From Straminergon stramineum (lineage: Eukaryota > Streptophyta > Bryopsida > Hypnales > Calliergonaceae): a stretch of 64,000 bases of DNA. Below, one piece after another: positions 13,601 to 26,340 of the stretch (its first letter is position 1; every line of letters begins with the position of its first letter). The notes below the pieces were generated by a model that was not told the origin of the DNA, did no database searches, and saw nothing but the letters and a program-made list of their open reading frames with translations. A program made the position numbers and the translations under genes. The stretch is taken from positions 13,704,501 through 13,768,500 of the forward strand of contig OY987269.1 in NCBI GenBank assembly GCA_963920665.1, given 5' to 3'.

Positions 13601-15841
13601 AACATCAATTCCAAGTGGTGCAAGTGGATTGGCATCATTAGGTCTATCTTCTCAACACCAAGTCTAGTATAATTATCACTAAATTTTTCTAGGAATATTC
13701 CTACTATAAGTATTATGGATTTTAGGTTTTATTCATGGAACTTTAGGGTGTGATGTTCACCTTGAATTTCATGTATTCCAATTAAACTTCTTTGTAAGGT
13801 TGATTGAAGTTTGGAACTATTATATAGAAAAATGAAGGCTTCAATTTTAGTTATTATTGATTAAGATCTATTTCAAATTTAATTTCAAAATTAAGATGTA
13901 GAAAATCAATAGTCTTAGGAAGAAAAGGTCAAAGCCATTGATTTAGAGAGGTAAGTATATACTTGTTGGTTCAATTGTTGGGCTATGATTTTCTTTTTAA
14001 ATTTTAGAATCAAGTATGGAGATTAATTTTGAATACTTGTATGAATTTTTTGAATTGCACAATAGGTCAAATTCCAGGCATGGGAAATAGTATGGGATTT
14101 CCTTCAATGTTTCCATTTGCAGGAGGAACACAAGTAAGATGTTGTTCGCTTCATCTTTATGCAATTGATTCATCAATTATACTCACTAGTTTTAATCAAA
14201 TTCATTTTGTGATCAACTGTAGAATTTATTTTCAACCTAAACACATTGACCTCCTTACAAAAATTTCATAGATGTTTTATTGGATGTAGTTCACATCTTT
14301 GCTTTTGGTATGGGATATTATTTTTGGTAATTGAGATGTAGTTTTTAAATGTTGAAGACACAACGGAGAGCAAGAAAGAAATAATATATGAAGCTTCTTG
14401 TTGTATAAGTGCAAATGTTAATGAATAATTTTTTTGGAAAAAATTATATTTTGTGTAGGCCACAAGACATGCTCGAAGAGTTTATGTAGGTGGATTGCCT
14501 CCATTGGCAAATGAACAAGTAATTTTTTCTTGTTTGTATTCTTGAATTCATGAACAAAAAATTATTTTGAGTTCATTGTTGTTTTTCATTTGAAAAGTTG
14601 ACATTTAGTAATGCTTTTCACTAACTAAATCATGATTATTGATTTTATTAATCAGAGCATTGCTACGTTTTTCAGTCAAGTTATGGCTGCTGTTGGTGGA
14701 AATACAGCTGGACCAGGTATAAAAAGACCATAATCCCAAGTCTGGTTTTCAAGGCAGATTTGTTACAATCCCATTGGATAGTCAGAAAAGCGTTATAACT
14801 CATAATGCAACCCTTCTTTCTACACCTTTAGATTTGCAAAAAGTTAAGATACAGATGTTTGTAATGAACTATTAGACTTGGCATTATGTCCCATAATGCT
14901 CTTGAGCCTCTTGGATCTCGAGCATTATCTAGCCCATTACAAAGATTGAAATGAAGTTATTCATGTTAGTATTAACACAATTAAATGCTTTAGGTATTGT
15001 TCACTTCATTAATTTGCAAAGAATGTTGTTGAATTCAAAGAATCTTTATATAAATAAATTCAATTTCTCCATGCATTGTTTGATCATCAATTGTGAAGTT
15101 GTCACTTGATATTTCTCTACTACTTTTTGTAGGTGATGCAGTCGTGAATGTTTACATCAATCAAGAAAAAAGATTTGCTTTTGTAGAAATGCGAACTGTT
15201 GAAGAAGCTAGTAATGCTATGGCCCTAGATGGCATCATTTATGAGGTAGTGATTTCCTCTAATTTCATCGTCATCTTTTGTGGTTCATTTTTCAGAAGTT
15301 TTTTGTGAACCAGATTTTATTTACTTGATTGATACAATTAAACAAGATCACAAATAATTCGATTTTATGAATAGGAGGGCCAAATATAATTGCTATTGTT
15401 TTGTAATGTTAGAGTATTATCATACTTGGAAGGCATGTTCAACACTCTTTGCCAAATAATTATTTAAATCTATTAAAAATTAGGAATAATTTGTCAATAT
15501 TTTGCAATATTAGTTTTTGTAAAGTAAATTTCCGAAAATTTTAGCATCCATTTTTAAAGTTATTTTTTGTCGACCTTGAGCACTAGGTTATGGTATTATA
15601 ATTTTGACATCTCTTGTATGGTTAAAGAATAACAATTCTTGTGCTTGCAATTCTACACATTTCTCATGGTTGATGTTTTTTGAGTGTATTACCTCAGGGT
15701 GTTTCAGTTCGAGTTAGAAGACCTAGTGATTATAATCCCTCAATGGCAGCAACATTGGGACCTAGTCAACCAAGTGGTCATCTCAACTTAGCAGCTGTTG
15801 GTCTAACCCCTGGGTTTGGTCTTAAAATCCATCTTAATTTA

Positions 15842-15910
<69 letters not shown>

Positions 15911-18288
15911 GATTATTCATATGCAAAAATACCATCAAATAGATATAAAACTTAAACGAAGTGTTTCTTTCAATCCATTTGTAAATTCTGAATATTAAGT
16001 TTAGAAAGATTTTTCTGAAAAGAATATTAATTCATGGACCTCACAACTTATGAAGAGGCATAGGACATATAAAATTACAATAAATGTTGAAAATATGGAT
16101 TTATAGACCTAATATCTCAAGTCCCTTTGCAGTGCTTCAGGTAGTGCAGACGGCCCTGATCGGATCTTTGTAGGGGGGTTGCCATACTATCTTAGTGAAG
16201 AACAAATTATGGATCTCCTTTCTTCATTTGGGTGAGTTTTCCATTAATAATGTGTCTCTACCAATATTCTTCGATACACTAATTTGAATTCAAAGAGACT
16301 AAATAATATCAAGGAAGTGACCAAATTTTTTTCATGTGCTGACAATTTGCGCAGATTTTGCAGTGCTTGGACTGGCCGTGGTAGGCTAACCACATGTTCT
16401 GCAATTATTAAATAGGACATGTGCTTAGAACATGTAGAATTTGATGTCATGTTCTCCTCTAATCACAGTCCTCTACGAGCTTTTGATTTGGTCAAGGACC
16501 GCGACACTGGAAACTCCAAGGGCTATGGATTTTGCGTTTATCAAGTTTGTTTCTCTTTCATCTACCATTGGGGGTCTTTTTTGTATGAAAATATTTACAT
16601 ATCTATTTGAGCATAAATATGATTTAACTTGCATGTGCCATGATTTAAAAAATTTTAAATTTTAAATTAGTCTTTGTGATTTGTATTTGATAATGTCGAG
16701 AAGACTGAGAGACATATTCAATAGATTATGTTTCCACAATTTGAAAGCCATTAAGTTTATAATGTGTGTATTCTTTCAGGATCCTTCGGTAATGGACATA
16801 GCTTGTGCAGCTCTCAATGGGTTAAAAATGGGTGACCGGACATTAACTGTACGACGTGCTTCGGCGAGGTGGATATAATCTATTTGAAACTTTACTTAAT
16901 TTTCCTTCTTTTTCCATACCATTATTGATTCTTTAAATATTCTAGATTATTTTTGTGATTGCAATCTTATAATGTTGGTGATACCAAGTATATTTAATTG
17001 ACATAATCTTTGGTCTTAAGTTTCAATTGTTTCAACTTTCATGTACCCAACACTTTCATTAAGCTTACACCATAATGATTTTTTTTTCTTTTGGATGATT
17101 AATCAAAACTTACAAACATTCAAGTTGACAATTTTGTCCTTATACATCTATAGCTTCATGGGCTTCAGTGGGCAACCCAAGCCTGACCAAACAAATGTCA
17201 TTGTACAAGCTCAACAACAAATTGCCTTACAAGTAAATTACCTTTGCCTTTTATAATTTTATACCAATGAATGTCTATTGTTGTTGTTCCAACAATACTC
17301 TAATAGTCTCAACTTTTTTACTTTTTTTTCTAGATTTAGATGTAGAAACATTATTCTATGATCTAATGACTTGTTTTTAAAAAAATTCAGAAACTTGCAC
17401 TTTCAAGTGGGGCAAATGCAATGGGATTAGGAATGGATTTGAGTGTTGGAGGAATGTTTCCTGGCTTGGGTGGAGGTATGATGGCAAGTATGATTCCTAG
17501 TCGAGCTCCGGTCATTGCTACTTCTGAAATTGCAACAAAGATTATTTGCCTCTCTCATGTAAGTATTCTATATTTAACAAAGGTTTTGCCAAAATTTTAT
17601 CTATATCTTATGACCATCAAAATTGAAGGCAAAATTTTTTACATCAATGGACTCATTTCAATCTATCATTTCTTCTAGCAGGTAGTTTCACTTGAAGATT
17701 TGAAGAATGATATTGAGTTTCATGAGATCCTCGAGGATATGAAAGAGGAATGTTGCAAATATGGTAAGAAAATGTTGGCATGCTTTTGTATCTAATCTTT
17801 TTAAAATTGGAAAATTAGAAATGACAATTTAGATATTACTGTAGAGTGGTTTAGTGGACAACAATGAAATCCTTACAAATACTCTTTGATGATTGTACTA
17901 TTCAATTATTCAACACAGTCGATTCTTGATTTTTTGGGCTTTTGATTACAGGAAACCTTGTGAATGTTATTATACCTCGTCCTAACTACAATAGGGAAGA
18001 TGTTCCTGGCCTTGGGATGGTAAACAACCTTTCCTTGATATCCAAAAGATCCATTGTATATTTCATTTCATTTTAGGCAAATTGAAGTTTAATATTCATA
18101 TCTTATTTTTATGGATTAAATACTTAATTACCTAATTTTGAATGCTATAGGTTTTTGTGGAGTATTCTGACTTGCAAGGTGCTACCAAGGCAAAACAAGC
18201 ATTACACAACCGAAAATTTGGAGGCAAATTAGTCAATGTGTCTTATTACTCAGAAGACAAGTTTTTGAATGGGGATTATGGTGGATGA
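10700..18288 (+). CDS. U2AF65: U2AF large subunit (U2AF65) splicing factor, 18 exons, 599 aa
   Basis: Binds the polypyrimidine tract at 3' splice sites and recruits U2 snRNP. Exons: 10700-10846, 11764-11951, 12169-12285, 12578-12645, 13567-13641, 14066-14133, 14459-14518, 14656-14716, 15133-15245, 15698-15813, 16133-16231, 16469-16544, 16780-16868, 17169-17232, 17391-17558, 17679-17763, 17952-18019, 18151-18288. All junctions are GT-AG and phase-compatible, and the total is 1800 nt. Domains: Arg/Asp-rich N terminus; RS region about residues 112-150; conserved SKRTTGFDMAPP; RRM1 about 227-305 (VYVGGL, RFAFVEM); RRM2 about 348-426 (IFVGGL, GYGFCVY); UHM about 500-599 with an acidic first helix and an NRKF (R-x-F) motif at 574-577. 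The length is close to other plant U2AF65 proteins. No defect is visible. Exon 5 (75 nt, phase 1-1, weak acceptor) is the least certain and could be skipped in frame. Start ATG chosen as the first in-frame Met with a clean donor downstream. Confidence 0.95.
15844..15909 (+). repeat. (TTA)22 microsatellite in U2AF65 intron 10
   Basis: Twenty-two uninterrupted TTA units begin 30 bp after the exon-10 donor at 15814. This perfect trinucleotide repeat lies inside the intron between RRM1 and RRM2, and its poly-Tyr/poly-Ile ORFs are artefacts. Confidence 0.95.
17676..17681 (+). promoter_or_regulatory. NAGNAG tandem acceptor of U2AF65 exon 16
   Basis: The acceptor reads TAGCAG directly before GTAGTTTC. 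Use of the first AG adds a Gln codon (CAG) before V-V-S-L-E; use of the second AG removes it without a frameshift. From memory, angiosperm U2AF65 proteins have Gln at this spot, so I placed the exon start at 17679. Confidence 0.6.
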
Positions 18289-19572
18289 CATTTTCTTTTT
18301 GGAAATATTCCATGTTTTGAAGAGTACATGAAATTTGAGAGGATTGATCATTCAATACTAGTATGCTTCTCTAGTATTTTATGCATTAGTTGATTGTGTG
18401 TAATTTACTCTAAAGCGCATGTAATTGCTTGTTGAGATCAATTTGAAAAGACTACATATTTTGCAAAAGGCACAAAGACTAAAAATAAATCATCCAATGC
18501 AAATAGTCTTATTAGTCTATCGTGTGATATGCATACAATCAAGTTCATATATTATGGGCCATTGATATGGTAAGTGATTTTTTTATTCCACAAATTATCT
18601 TGCATTCACCAAATGATTTAGAATCTTTTGACTTCAAGAAGATATATTTTTTATACCCCTTCTCTAAATTTTGTTCATATATATTGAATTGAGGCTTCAA
18701 ATCAAAAATAAATTTTAGGAATAAATATTAGCTTGATTTCTTAAATTTTTGTAGTTGAATAAATTATGGAAAAATGATTTGCTAGGATTAAATGATGTCT
18801 AAAGTGCAACTAAATACAAAATTATTTCAATGTGACTTACCTATAACAAACCAACTACTATTGATTTTTGGAAGACCAATTGTAAGGAATTAATTTTCTT
18901 GTTTTAGAGATGCCTTCTATACACTCAATTTCTTTTCTCATAGAATTGCTTGATTTATCACCATTTGTATCAATGTACATTCTCATTCTCAACTTTCATA
19001 GCTCTCCTTCTCCACTTGATAATTTTCAAAGTTGGTGAAAGCCAAGGATTCCACAAGGGTTTGAACATCAATCAATGCTATACAATTGCTTGGGAAGCTA
19101 CTTATGGTTCATTCCCATATTATGATAGAAATAGACGTCTATCAAATTCCGTTAAAGAATCTCTACATTTAAATATCTTTCATGATCTTAGTAAAATTTC
19201 TACTAATCTTTACAACTATATATGTCATTAAATCACTACCTGTTTTTTGGGTGACCACATATAGTTTCTTTAAATTATGAAAGTTTAAAAGGACATTCAA
19301 CGTGATCTTTGAGAATCTAAAATTGTTGCATTGACTCAAAAAAGGAAATGATTACTTTAAGAAACCTCACCTTTATTGTTTGAAAGTTAAAAATCTCTTT
19401 TTAAACAACATCTCAAAATCTTTATTCCTCAATATTCAATCAAATCAATCACATTAGTTTAGTATAAAATATGTATCAAATAAAATTGTGGTATTAAAGT
19501 GGAGAATCTATTTGATTTATCTTGTAATAATGTCTTTGTGAACCACTTCACCATTTTTAAAACATTAGTATT
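18289..19572. other. 3' flank of U2AF65 and intergenic DNA
   Basis: Contains the presumed 3' UTR of U2AF65 just after 18288. The ORF at 18950-19231 lacks recognisable features and is not called as a gene. Confidence 0.4.
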
Positions 19573-21302
19573 TTAACCCGTTAATGTAATTAACTATGTT
19601 TTCACCAAAAACACTCCAAAACTGCCATTTCTAGTGCAAGTACCAAATTTCAGAAAAATTACATTTTGGGACACATGTAACCATAGTATGCTAATTTGAA
19701 AAGATGTGGAAAAAATTTCAGAAATTTATACCTTGTAGACTGCAAGATATAATCATTTGAATGGACAAAAATTCTTTTCTTGGCAAAAAAAACAAGCCAA
19801 TGCAAATCATTTGGAATTGTACAAGATATAAGAATTTAGTCATGGAATTGAAAAATATCAATCCCAATGGTTGTAATGTTGTAATAAACCATCTACACCC
19901 ACTGTTTTTATTTTTTTTCAAAAATATTAAAAAATTAGTGAAATCATTTCAAAGTTCATTTAGGAATAAGAGTAGATATTTCGTGAAGTTCATTTCAAAG
20001 TTTATTTTAGAGTAGATATTATACAACTACCAACAAAATAAAACTCTTCATAACTCTCATCTCATTAATCAAAATGGAATGATTCAAAGCTTTCCATGTA
20101 TATGTAAATCTAGAGAATCAATTCAAAATTTTTAATTTTGAAAAAAGTGATTTTTTAAGAATTTTTTTAGCTACCTACCAAGCAATGCAAATAACATATC
20201 AAGCAGTGACTTTTTAAACATGCAGTCAAAAGTTATGAATTTTGTTTCCTTAACCCCTAAAGGACCATTGTCCCTTCAAGGAACAAATGAGATTTTGGGT
20301 AGGTACCTACGGTCTCAATTTTTGTCCTAATTTTTTGAAACTTCTTATGAAGATAGAAAAATTGATTAGCTTCGTGGGAATATAATTCTTTTTTCATTTG
20401 GTGCCCGGGAACAAAAGTTATGCCCAAATAAGCTCAAAACAAGGGAGAGGAGGCAGCAAAAAAAAGTTTCAAAAATTTGAATTTTTTTATTTTTTATTTT
20501 TTCCCTTATATATCGTATTTTTGTCTACATGGAAAGCTTTGATTCATTCCATTTGGATTTGTTATGAGAAAGTTGTAGACAATCCTGTTTTTCGGGCACT
20601 TAGAGTATCTTCCTAAAAAAATAACTTGTGGGATTCATTTCTGAATGCAATTCTTACAATTTAAAAAAATAAAAAGTTTCACATTGTTTGATTTACCTTC
20701 TAGAACAATCTCACCATTGGAATTAGGGAATTTTAATTCCATCTTAGAGATATTCATAATTTAGATTTTCCTTCTATCTTGTACCTACTTCTACTTAACA
20801 ATTTTTTAAAGAATCAAAATTAATTTTTTTGTATTTTCCTTTTTTCCCCTAGATTCTCAACTCAATTGTACACCATAAAGATTTAAAGCTCAAAACTCTG
20901 TAGTGCAAAAAATTAAAGTTAAGAAGGTTCGAAGTCAAATAACCTAGTCCTGCAATGTGTGGAAAAACTTATTTTCTTCACTTTAAATGTAGATATCTTG
21001 CAATCTATGCGGTCAAAATTCCTGAATTTTTTTCCACACATTTTCATACTAGTTAGGTGTAAGATCCTATGGTTAGATGTGCAAAAAATACAATTTTCAA
21101 ACTTTTTTACTCTTTGCTCTAAAAATGGCAGTTTTGAGTGTTTTTTTGCAAAAAAAAGCCTTGGTCCTTTACGGGTTAAAGCTACTCCTTAGACACATGT
21201 TGTGTAAAGATTTCAAAGAAAAAGAATAAAAATTCCATTCATAATGAGTTGTCCCAAATCACTATATTGCAAAAAAACACAATTGGGGCATTTAGGGGTT
21301 AA
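19573..21302. mobile_element. TTAA-type element (family 3) interrupted by a nested element
   Basis: Outer ends are TTAACCCG at 19573 and taggggTTAA at 21299-21302. The left 650 bp matches 59473-60380 (ctatgttttcaccaaaa, actgccatttctagtg-like, caagatat, ggaatgattcaaagc). After the nested element at 20250-21179 the host sequence resumes and closes with a family-like right end. Without the insert the host would be about 0.8 kb, as in its relatives. Confidence 0.6.
20250..21179. mobile_element. TTAA-type element (family 5), nested
   Basis: Terminal inverted repeats are among the best preserved here: TTAACCCCTAAAGGACCATT on the left against TTAACCCGTAAAGGACCAAG read in from the right. The interior (ggaacaaaagttatgccc, agatcctatggttag) is shared with 61484-62073 and, in reverse, with 23542-24894 and 58627-59232. 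No transposase ORF. Confidence 0.75.
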
Positions 21303-23541
21303 CCAATGATTATTGAATGCATCAAAAATGTAATTAGAAAGATTTAATACAAACTTGATTATTTGCTTGATTGGTTCTAATTGCAACCTTGACTACTTAT
21401 CATGCCTTACAATTGTTCTTTGAAGTTGAAACTCTAAAAGGTTAATTTCTTAGTTACTTCATTTGTCTATAAATTTTTTGTTTTTTTGACAAAATTTTGA
21501 TTGCACAAAAATTGTGGAGAATTCATCATAATGTGAAGGTATATAAACAATTATTGCTCTAACCAAATGTATTTTGCAATCATTTTAACTTTTGTGACTT
21601 AAGTTTTTATATTTCAATCACCATTTAGTTTATGAGATTATTCTAAATGGCTCTATATGAATGATCACTTTTATAGGCACTTGAGGATAGATTGTGTGAT
21701 GAACAAGATTTGTTCACCACATAGATAGTCATTGGAAGCCTATGTTTAACAAAACTTCAAACCAAACAACTTGACCTCAAGTGAATTGTAGTTGGAATTG
21801 ATGGTGCCAATTCCATTAGGGGTTGTTGAAGGACACACTGTCACTTTAGAAATGTAGCCAAGATCAACATGACAATATCTTTAGCACCGGTACTCCTTGG
21901 CGCAACATGATTGTTAAATCAAGCACAATTTTTGTAGACAAACTAGTTGTTAAATCAAAACACAATTTTGGCAAAAAAGTTAATGGGGTCAAAGACAAAA
22001 CCTCTTGTTCCCAAATTAGGTGACAAAACCAAACAATTAAATGATTTGTCCAATGTAGAAGAAGATGAAGAGGCTGGGGGTATTTTGACATATTTTTTGT
22101 TAATCTTCCAATTAGCACAAATGGAGCTAAGTTATTTACTTATCCATCAAAAAGGATAAAAGCTTGAAGATAATGGAACATGAACAAGAATCCAATGAGG
22201 AAAAAGCTATGGACAAGGCTTAAGCAATTTTTGATGAATTCTTCAATGATAACCCTGACCTAATCGCAACTTCTTAAACAAGTGAGGGTAGGGTTGAGTG
22301 TTGACTATACAACAAAAAAAATTTCAAACATACAAGTAATCCATGCCCATGCCTCTACCGCTAAAGATCGTATTCAAATGTTTTGTCTTCTTGCACTCCA
22401 CATTGAACGAACTCAAGGGACCAAACTAGTGCTACTAATCAAAAAACCTCAAGAAGAAGCATGATTGAGGCGTCAACCGACCAAACAACGCAAGGCAAAA
22501 GAACAAATTTGAGGAAATAATTGTATCTTGAGGGATGGTAAAATGTAATTAATTCCCTAAGTGAAATTCTCTAACAAAATTAGCTCTTTGACTAAAAGTT
22601 GAGAAAAAAGATAGTGCCATAGTCGTAAGTGGTTGGTGAAATAACCCCATATGGATGCAGCTAAGGTTCTCTTCATACAACTGTATGGTATATTAGAGCC
22701 ATCAACTTTTGTTTTGAGGCATTCATAGATTTTTGCTTAGACTATGTTTATAAATGTATACAAGTTCTAATCTCCTCGTGAGTATTTTCTAAATAAAAAT
22801 AATTATATTTGCCTATCTAAAGTCTATTCTAGGTGTTGTACTTGTTCAATGATGTTCCATTCTATTGAGGAAGCTTATGCTATGTATTCAACCCTCGTGA
22901 CTTAATTGAAAGGTTCCTAAAAGCAACACAATATAGAGTAACGGGCAAGCCTTGTAAGACACTTGTGTAGAAAATGCAGAAATGTGGTGACCTAGCTAAA
23001 AATGACAAACAATTGAGGTTATAAAATAATTTGTACAATGAAAATATGGAAGCTATTGTTATATTTGTTCTCATCTCTTATACTAACCATATTATCATAT
23101 TTGAACAACAACTCATCAATTCATGCACTTGGTTGAACTTATTTGCAAGTGTTGTAAGTATGACATGGCTAAATGTCCAACAACACTAGACTTTGAATGC
23201 AAATGGAGGGTTTGCTATTATTACTTACAATTTGTCTACAACTTCCCAACATCCCCAAATGCATAAGAATTTTGATACATAATGAATTTTTTCTTAAATC
23301 TACAATAGACTTGGCATTTGTATCCAAAAATCTCTCCAAAGCTTTATACATCTTCCAAAGATCACAATCCTACATTAAAGTGTCACTAACGATATTCATA
23401 ATTTTGCACATAATTTTGTCTCACCACTTATGAACAAGTATGCATGGTCCCATTCATACATATTTCCCAGTGGAAATGTATCAAAATTTTCAAATCAACA
23501 ATCAATCTCCCATCACCTACTTGGATCCCAAGTCTCTACAT
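21303..23541. other. Intergenic DNA, possible decayed retroelement
   Basis: Short protein-like stretches occur near 21950-22120 (+), with basic and acidic residues, and 22280-22460 (+), but frames break often and no retroelement domain can be named. No LTRs were found. Confidence 0.3.
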
Positions 23542-23564
23542 TTAATCCCTAAAATCCCAAGGAT

Positions 23565-23788
23565 GCTAGCATGTGAGAATGGAAATGCAAACATATGAGC
23601 CTTGAGCATATATATAAGTGGATATTCTACAACCATTGAAGGTGCTTATAATATAAACACCTATAATATAGGTATCTATAACATAGGTACCTTATAATCA
23701 TGGAAGGTTTCTATAATGTAGACATCTATAATACACATGTATAGTCTTCTAGGCTCATGTGCTTATGATCCTATGCTCACAAAGTAGC
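23565..23788. mobile_element. Small element with GCTAGCATGTGAG-type ends
   Basis: Begins GCTAGCATGTGAG and ends CTCACAAAGTAGC, an imperfect inverted repeat. The interior consists of irregular repeats of a TATAATATAGGTACC-like unit. The same ends and interior occur at 47860-48237, which is better preserved. Confidence 0.55.
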
Positions 23789-23879
23789 AACCCTCCCAAA
23801 GTTCATTTTTTTGTCAAAAAGCAAGCAAACTTGCCATTTTCAATGCAACTAACAAAAACTTTAAACATTTGTGTTTTTT

Positions 23880-24050
23880 CACTACTAGAAAATTCAATTT
23901 TTTTGTTGTTTTGGTTGCATTGTTCTAGTCACTATTCTGTCGATTTTGACAAAAATCTGTTGAAAATCAACAGATTTTTGTCAAAATCAACAGAATAGTG
24001 ACTAGAACAATGCAACCAAAACAACAAAAAAATTGAATTTTCTAGTAGTG
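23880..24050. mobile_element. CACTA-type MITE, near-perfect hairpin
   Basis: Begins CACTACTAGAAAATTC and ends with its exact complement GAATTTTCTAGTAGTG. The two arms of about 83 nt differ at one position (GTCGATT against GTTGATT). It is flanked by TTT on both sides (23877-23879 and 24051-24053), the 3-bp duplication expected for CACTA (En/Spm) elements, and the terminus is close to the common plant CACTA terminus. The almost intact arms suggest a recent insertion. Confidence 0.85.
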
Positions 24051-25575
24051 TTTGCAAATCTAACCATAGGATCTTGCATTAGACTATTATGAAAACATTT
24101 TGAAGAAATTACAAAAACTTTGATGACATTAGTCACATGAAATAAGCGTTCCAAGTGAAGAAAACGAGTTTGATTACTCATGTTTGACTAGATTATAAGG
24201 TTTTGAATCCTCTCAATTTAAAATTTTGGTAATAAAAATTGTGAATTTATATTTTTTTATATTGAAGATTTGAATTGAGAGTTTGGGATAAGAATTCAAC
24301 GAAAAAATGTGTGATTTTCATACTTTAAAAATTGTTAAGTCAAAGCATATACATGATAGTAGGAAAAACTAAATTGTTGATATCTCTAACTAAAGATGGA
24401 ATTGAAATAAGTTCATTCCAACAATGATATTTTTGTATAAAGAAAATTCATTGCCTATATGTAAATTCTTTTTTCTGAAATTTTGTGAAAATTGAGTTAA
24501 AAAATGAGTAATATAAGGTTTTTCTTAAGAGGATGCTTTGATTGCCCCCAAAACAAGATTCTCAACAACTTTCCCATTACTAGTCCAAATAAAATGAATA
24601 AAAGCTTTCTATGTAAACAAAACTATTTCTTGAAGAATCAAAATTATTTCAAGTTTTTGTGGTTTTTCTTTGTTTTCCCTCTTGCCTATTTTAAGCTTAT
24701 TTCAACATAACTTTTGCATCTAGGTACCAATTGAAATAAAAATTATATTTCTAAAAAGCTAATTATTTTTCCTATCTTGAAAGAAAATTCAGAAAATCTT
24801 GCCAAAAATTGATATCATATATCATAGATTCATAGGTACCTACACAAACCTTCAACAATCCCTAGAGGGGACTCTTGGGACTTTAAAGGTTTAACCTTGA
24901 ATTGACAAGACCTATTACCAAGATACTTTGCCATAAATGATTCATTTTCAGGCCCTATAGGTGCATTTTTCATTTCTATAATGATCTAAAAAGTGATCCA
25001 TCCACCATTTTTTGGCAACAAAGTTCTTACAAGGTAAAGACTATTTCAATCTAGAGCAATAAGGTATTGAAATACTACACCTAAATAGTTGTGATCCTTT
25101 TCTAAAAGCACCCCCTACATATTCTTGTCTAAAATGTGTTGCATCTATTCATATAGAAGAGTGTAAGATCACTTTTAGGCACACCTTTTTTCAGCTCTTT
25201 TAGAAATACATATTTTCTTTTTATAATATCCCCAAAATGCATAAGAAGAAAATCTGAAATATCCTTTGACTTTCAATAAGATCCAATTACGCAATTTAAA
25301 TATATGGATAATACTCTATTCATTTTGGGATGCAATTGAGTGTAGTTACTGCAATACTTATAATGTGGGCTTCTCTGATTCTATGAACAAGAGGGCAATG
25401 AAACTGATTTGTATACCTTGGTGTCATGGTCACTTCTTCTCTTGTGTGAATTTGCAAAATTTCCCATTAATTCCTATTCTTCCAACCACATTGGCTATTA
25501 CATTTGAAAAGGGGTTAAAAAAATGCAATATAGAATACTAAAAAATTAGTACATTTTCACAAGTCACCATGTGTT

Positions 25576-26167
25576 TTAACGGCCCTAAGTGCTCAAGTGA
25601 CTAACTTTGGGCAGCATTTTCGGGCAGAAAAAACCCTTTTTTTCAAATAAAAATTCTCTTACTTTATAGAATCTAGATTGGGTTGTCTTTCATTTTTCTA
25701 TTCAAAACTAAGATCACTATGGTCGATAATAAATTATGAGGGAAATAGCACAAAGTGATTAGAATTTTCTTAGTGTTGGAAAATTTACTATTTGGAGAGA
25801 GTGTTGTTGTTCTCATTACTAGATCTTATGCATTTTTTCTCAAATCAATAGAAACCAATAAAAAAAATTCAAATGTTAAATTTAGAAATTGTATTTTTGA
25901 TGAATTTTTGAATTTATATCTTCTTCTTCTTTTTTCCAAATTCCATTGATAAGGAAAAAGTATAGAAAGCGGGTGGTTTGAAGTTATATCTTCAAAACTC
26001 CTTCTAAAGAGAATCTAAAAATAGTTTTAAAATTTTGTCAATACGAATACTTTTGACTTTTTGTGCTTCACAATATCTTCATTGATACAAACTTCAAAAA
26101 AGTTATAGAACTTATATTTTATAACACATTTGTATTTTTTCCAAACCCCTTGGGCTTTTAGAGATTA
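25576..26167. mobile_element. TTAA-type element, divergent ends
   Basis: Left end TTAACGGCCCTAAGTGCTCA; right end read inward TTAATCTCTAAAAGCCCAAG. About 590 bp, no coding capacity. The pairing of these two ends is inferred from terminus similarity only. Confidence 0.45.
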
Positions 26168-26340
26168 ATACAATTTCATGACCTACATATAATATGAAAA
26201 AATGACTTTATACAAGTAGAAGGGGAACCAAATAAATTTTTTTGGAACTCATCATAAATTATAATGCAAATTAGTATGGTGTAATGTTATGTTTGAAATG
26301 TAATGTAACTTACCAAACTTATTGTAGAATATAAAGTCTT

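Larger units (their letters stand above)
23542..24894. mobile_element. TTAA-type element (family 5, reverse), carrying two nested insertions
   Basis: Left end TTAATCCCTAAAATCCCAAG; right end read inward TTAAACCTTTAAAGTCCCAA. The interior (ctaaccataggatcttgca, cataacttttgcatc) is the reverse of 20250-21179. Two other elements sit inside it: 23565-23788 and the CACTA hairpin at 23880-24050, which explains its 1.35-kb length. Confidence 0.6.

Noticed and set aside
15680..15998. ORFs encoding poly-Tyr and poly-Ile runs
   Set aside because: They read through the (TTA)22 microsatellite in U2AF65 intron 10; the real exon 10 stops at 15813.
18950..19231. 93-codon ORF downstream of U2AF65
   Set aside because: No recognisable domain, splice context or conserved partner; likely chance in AT-rich DNA.
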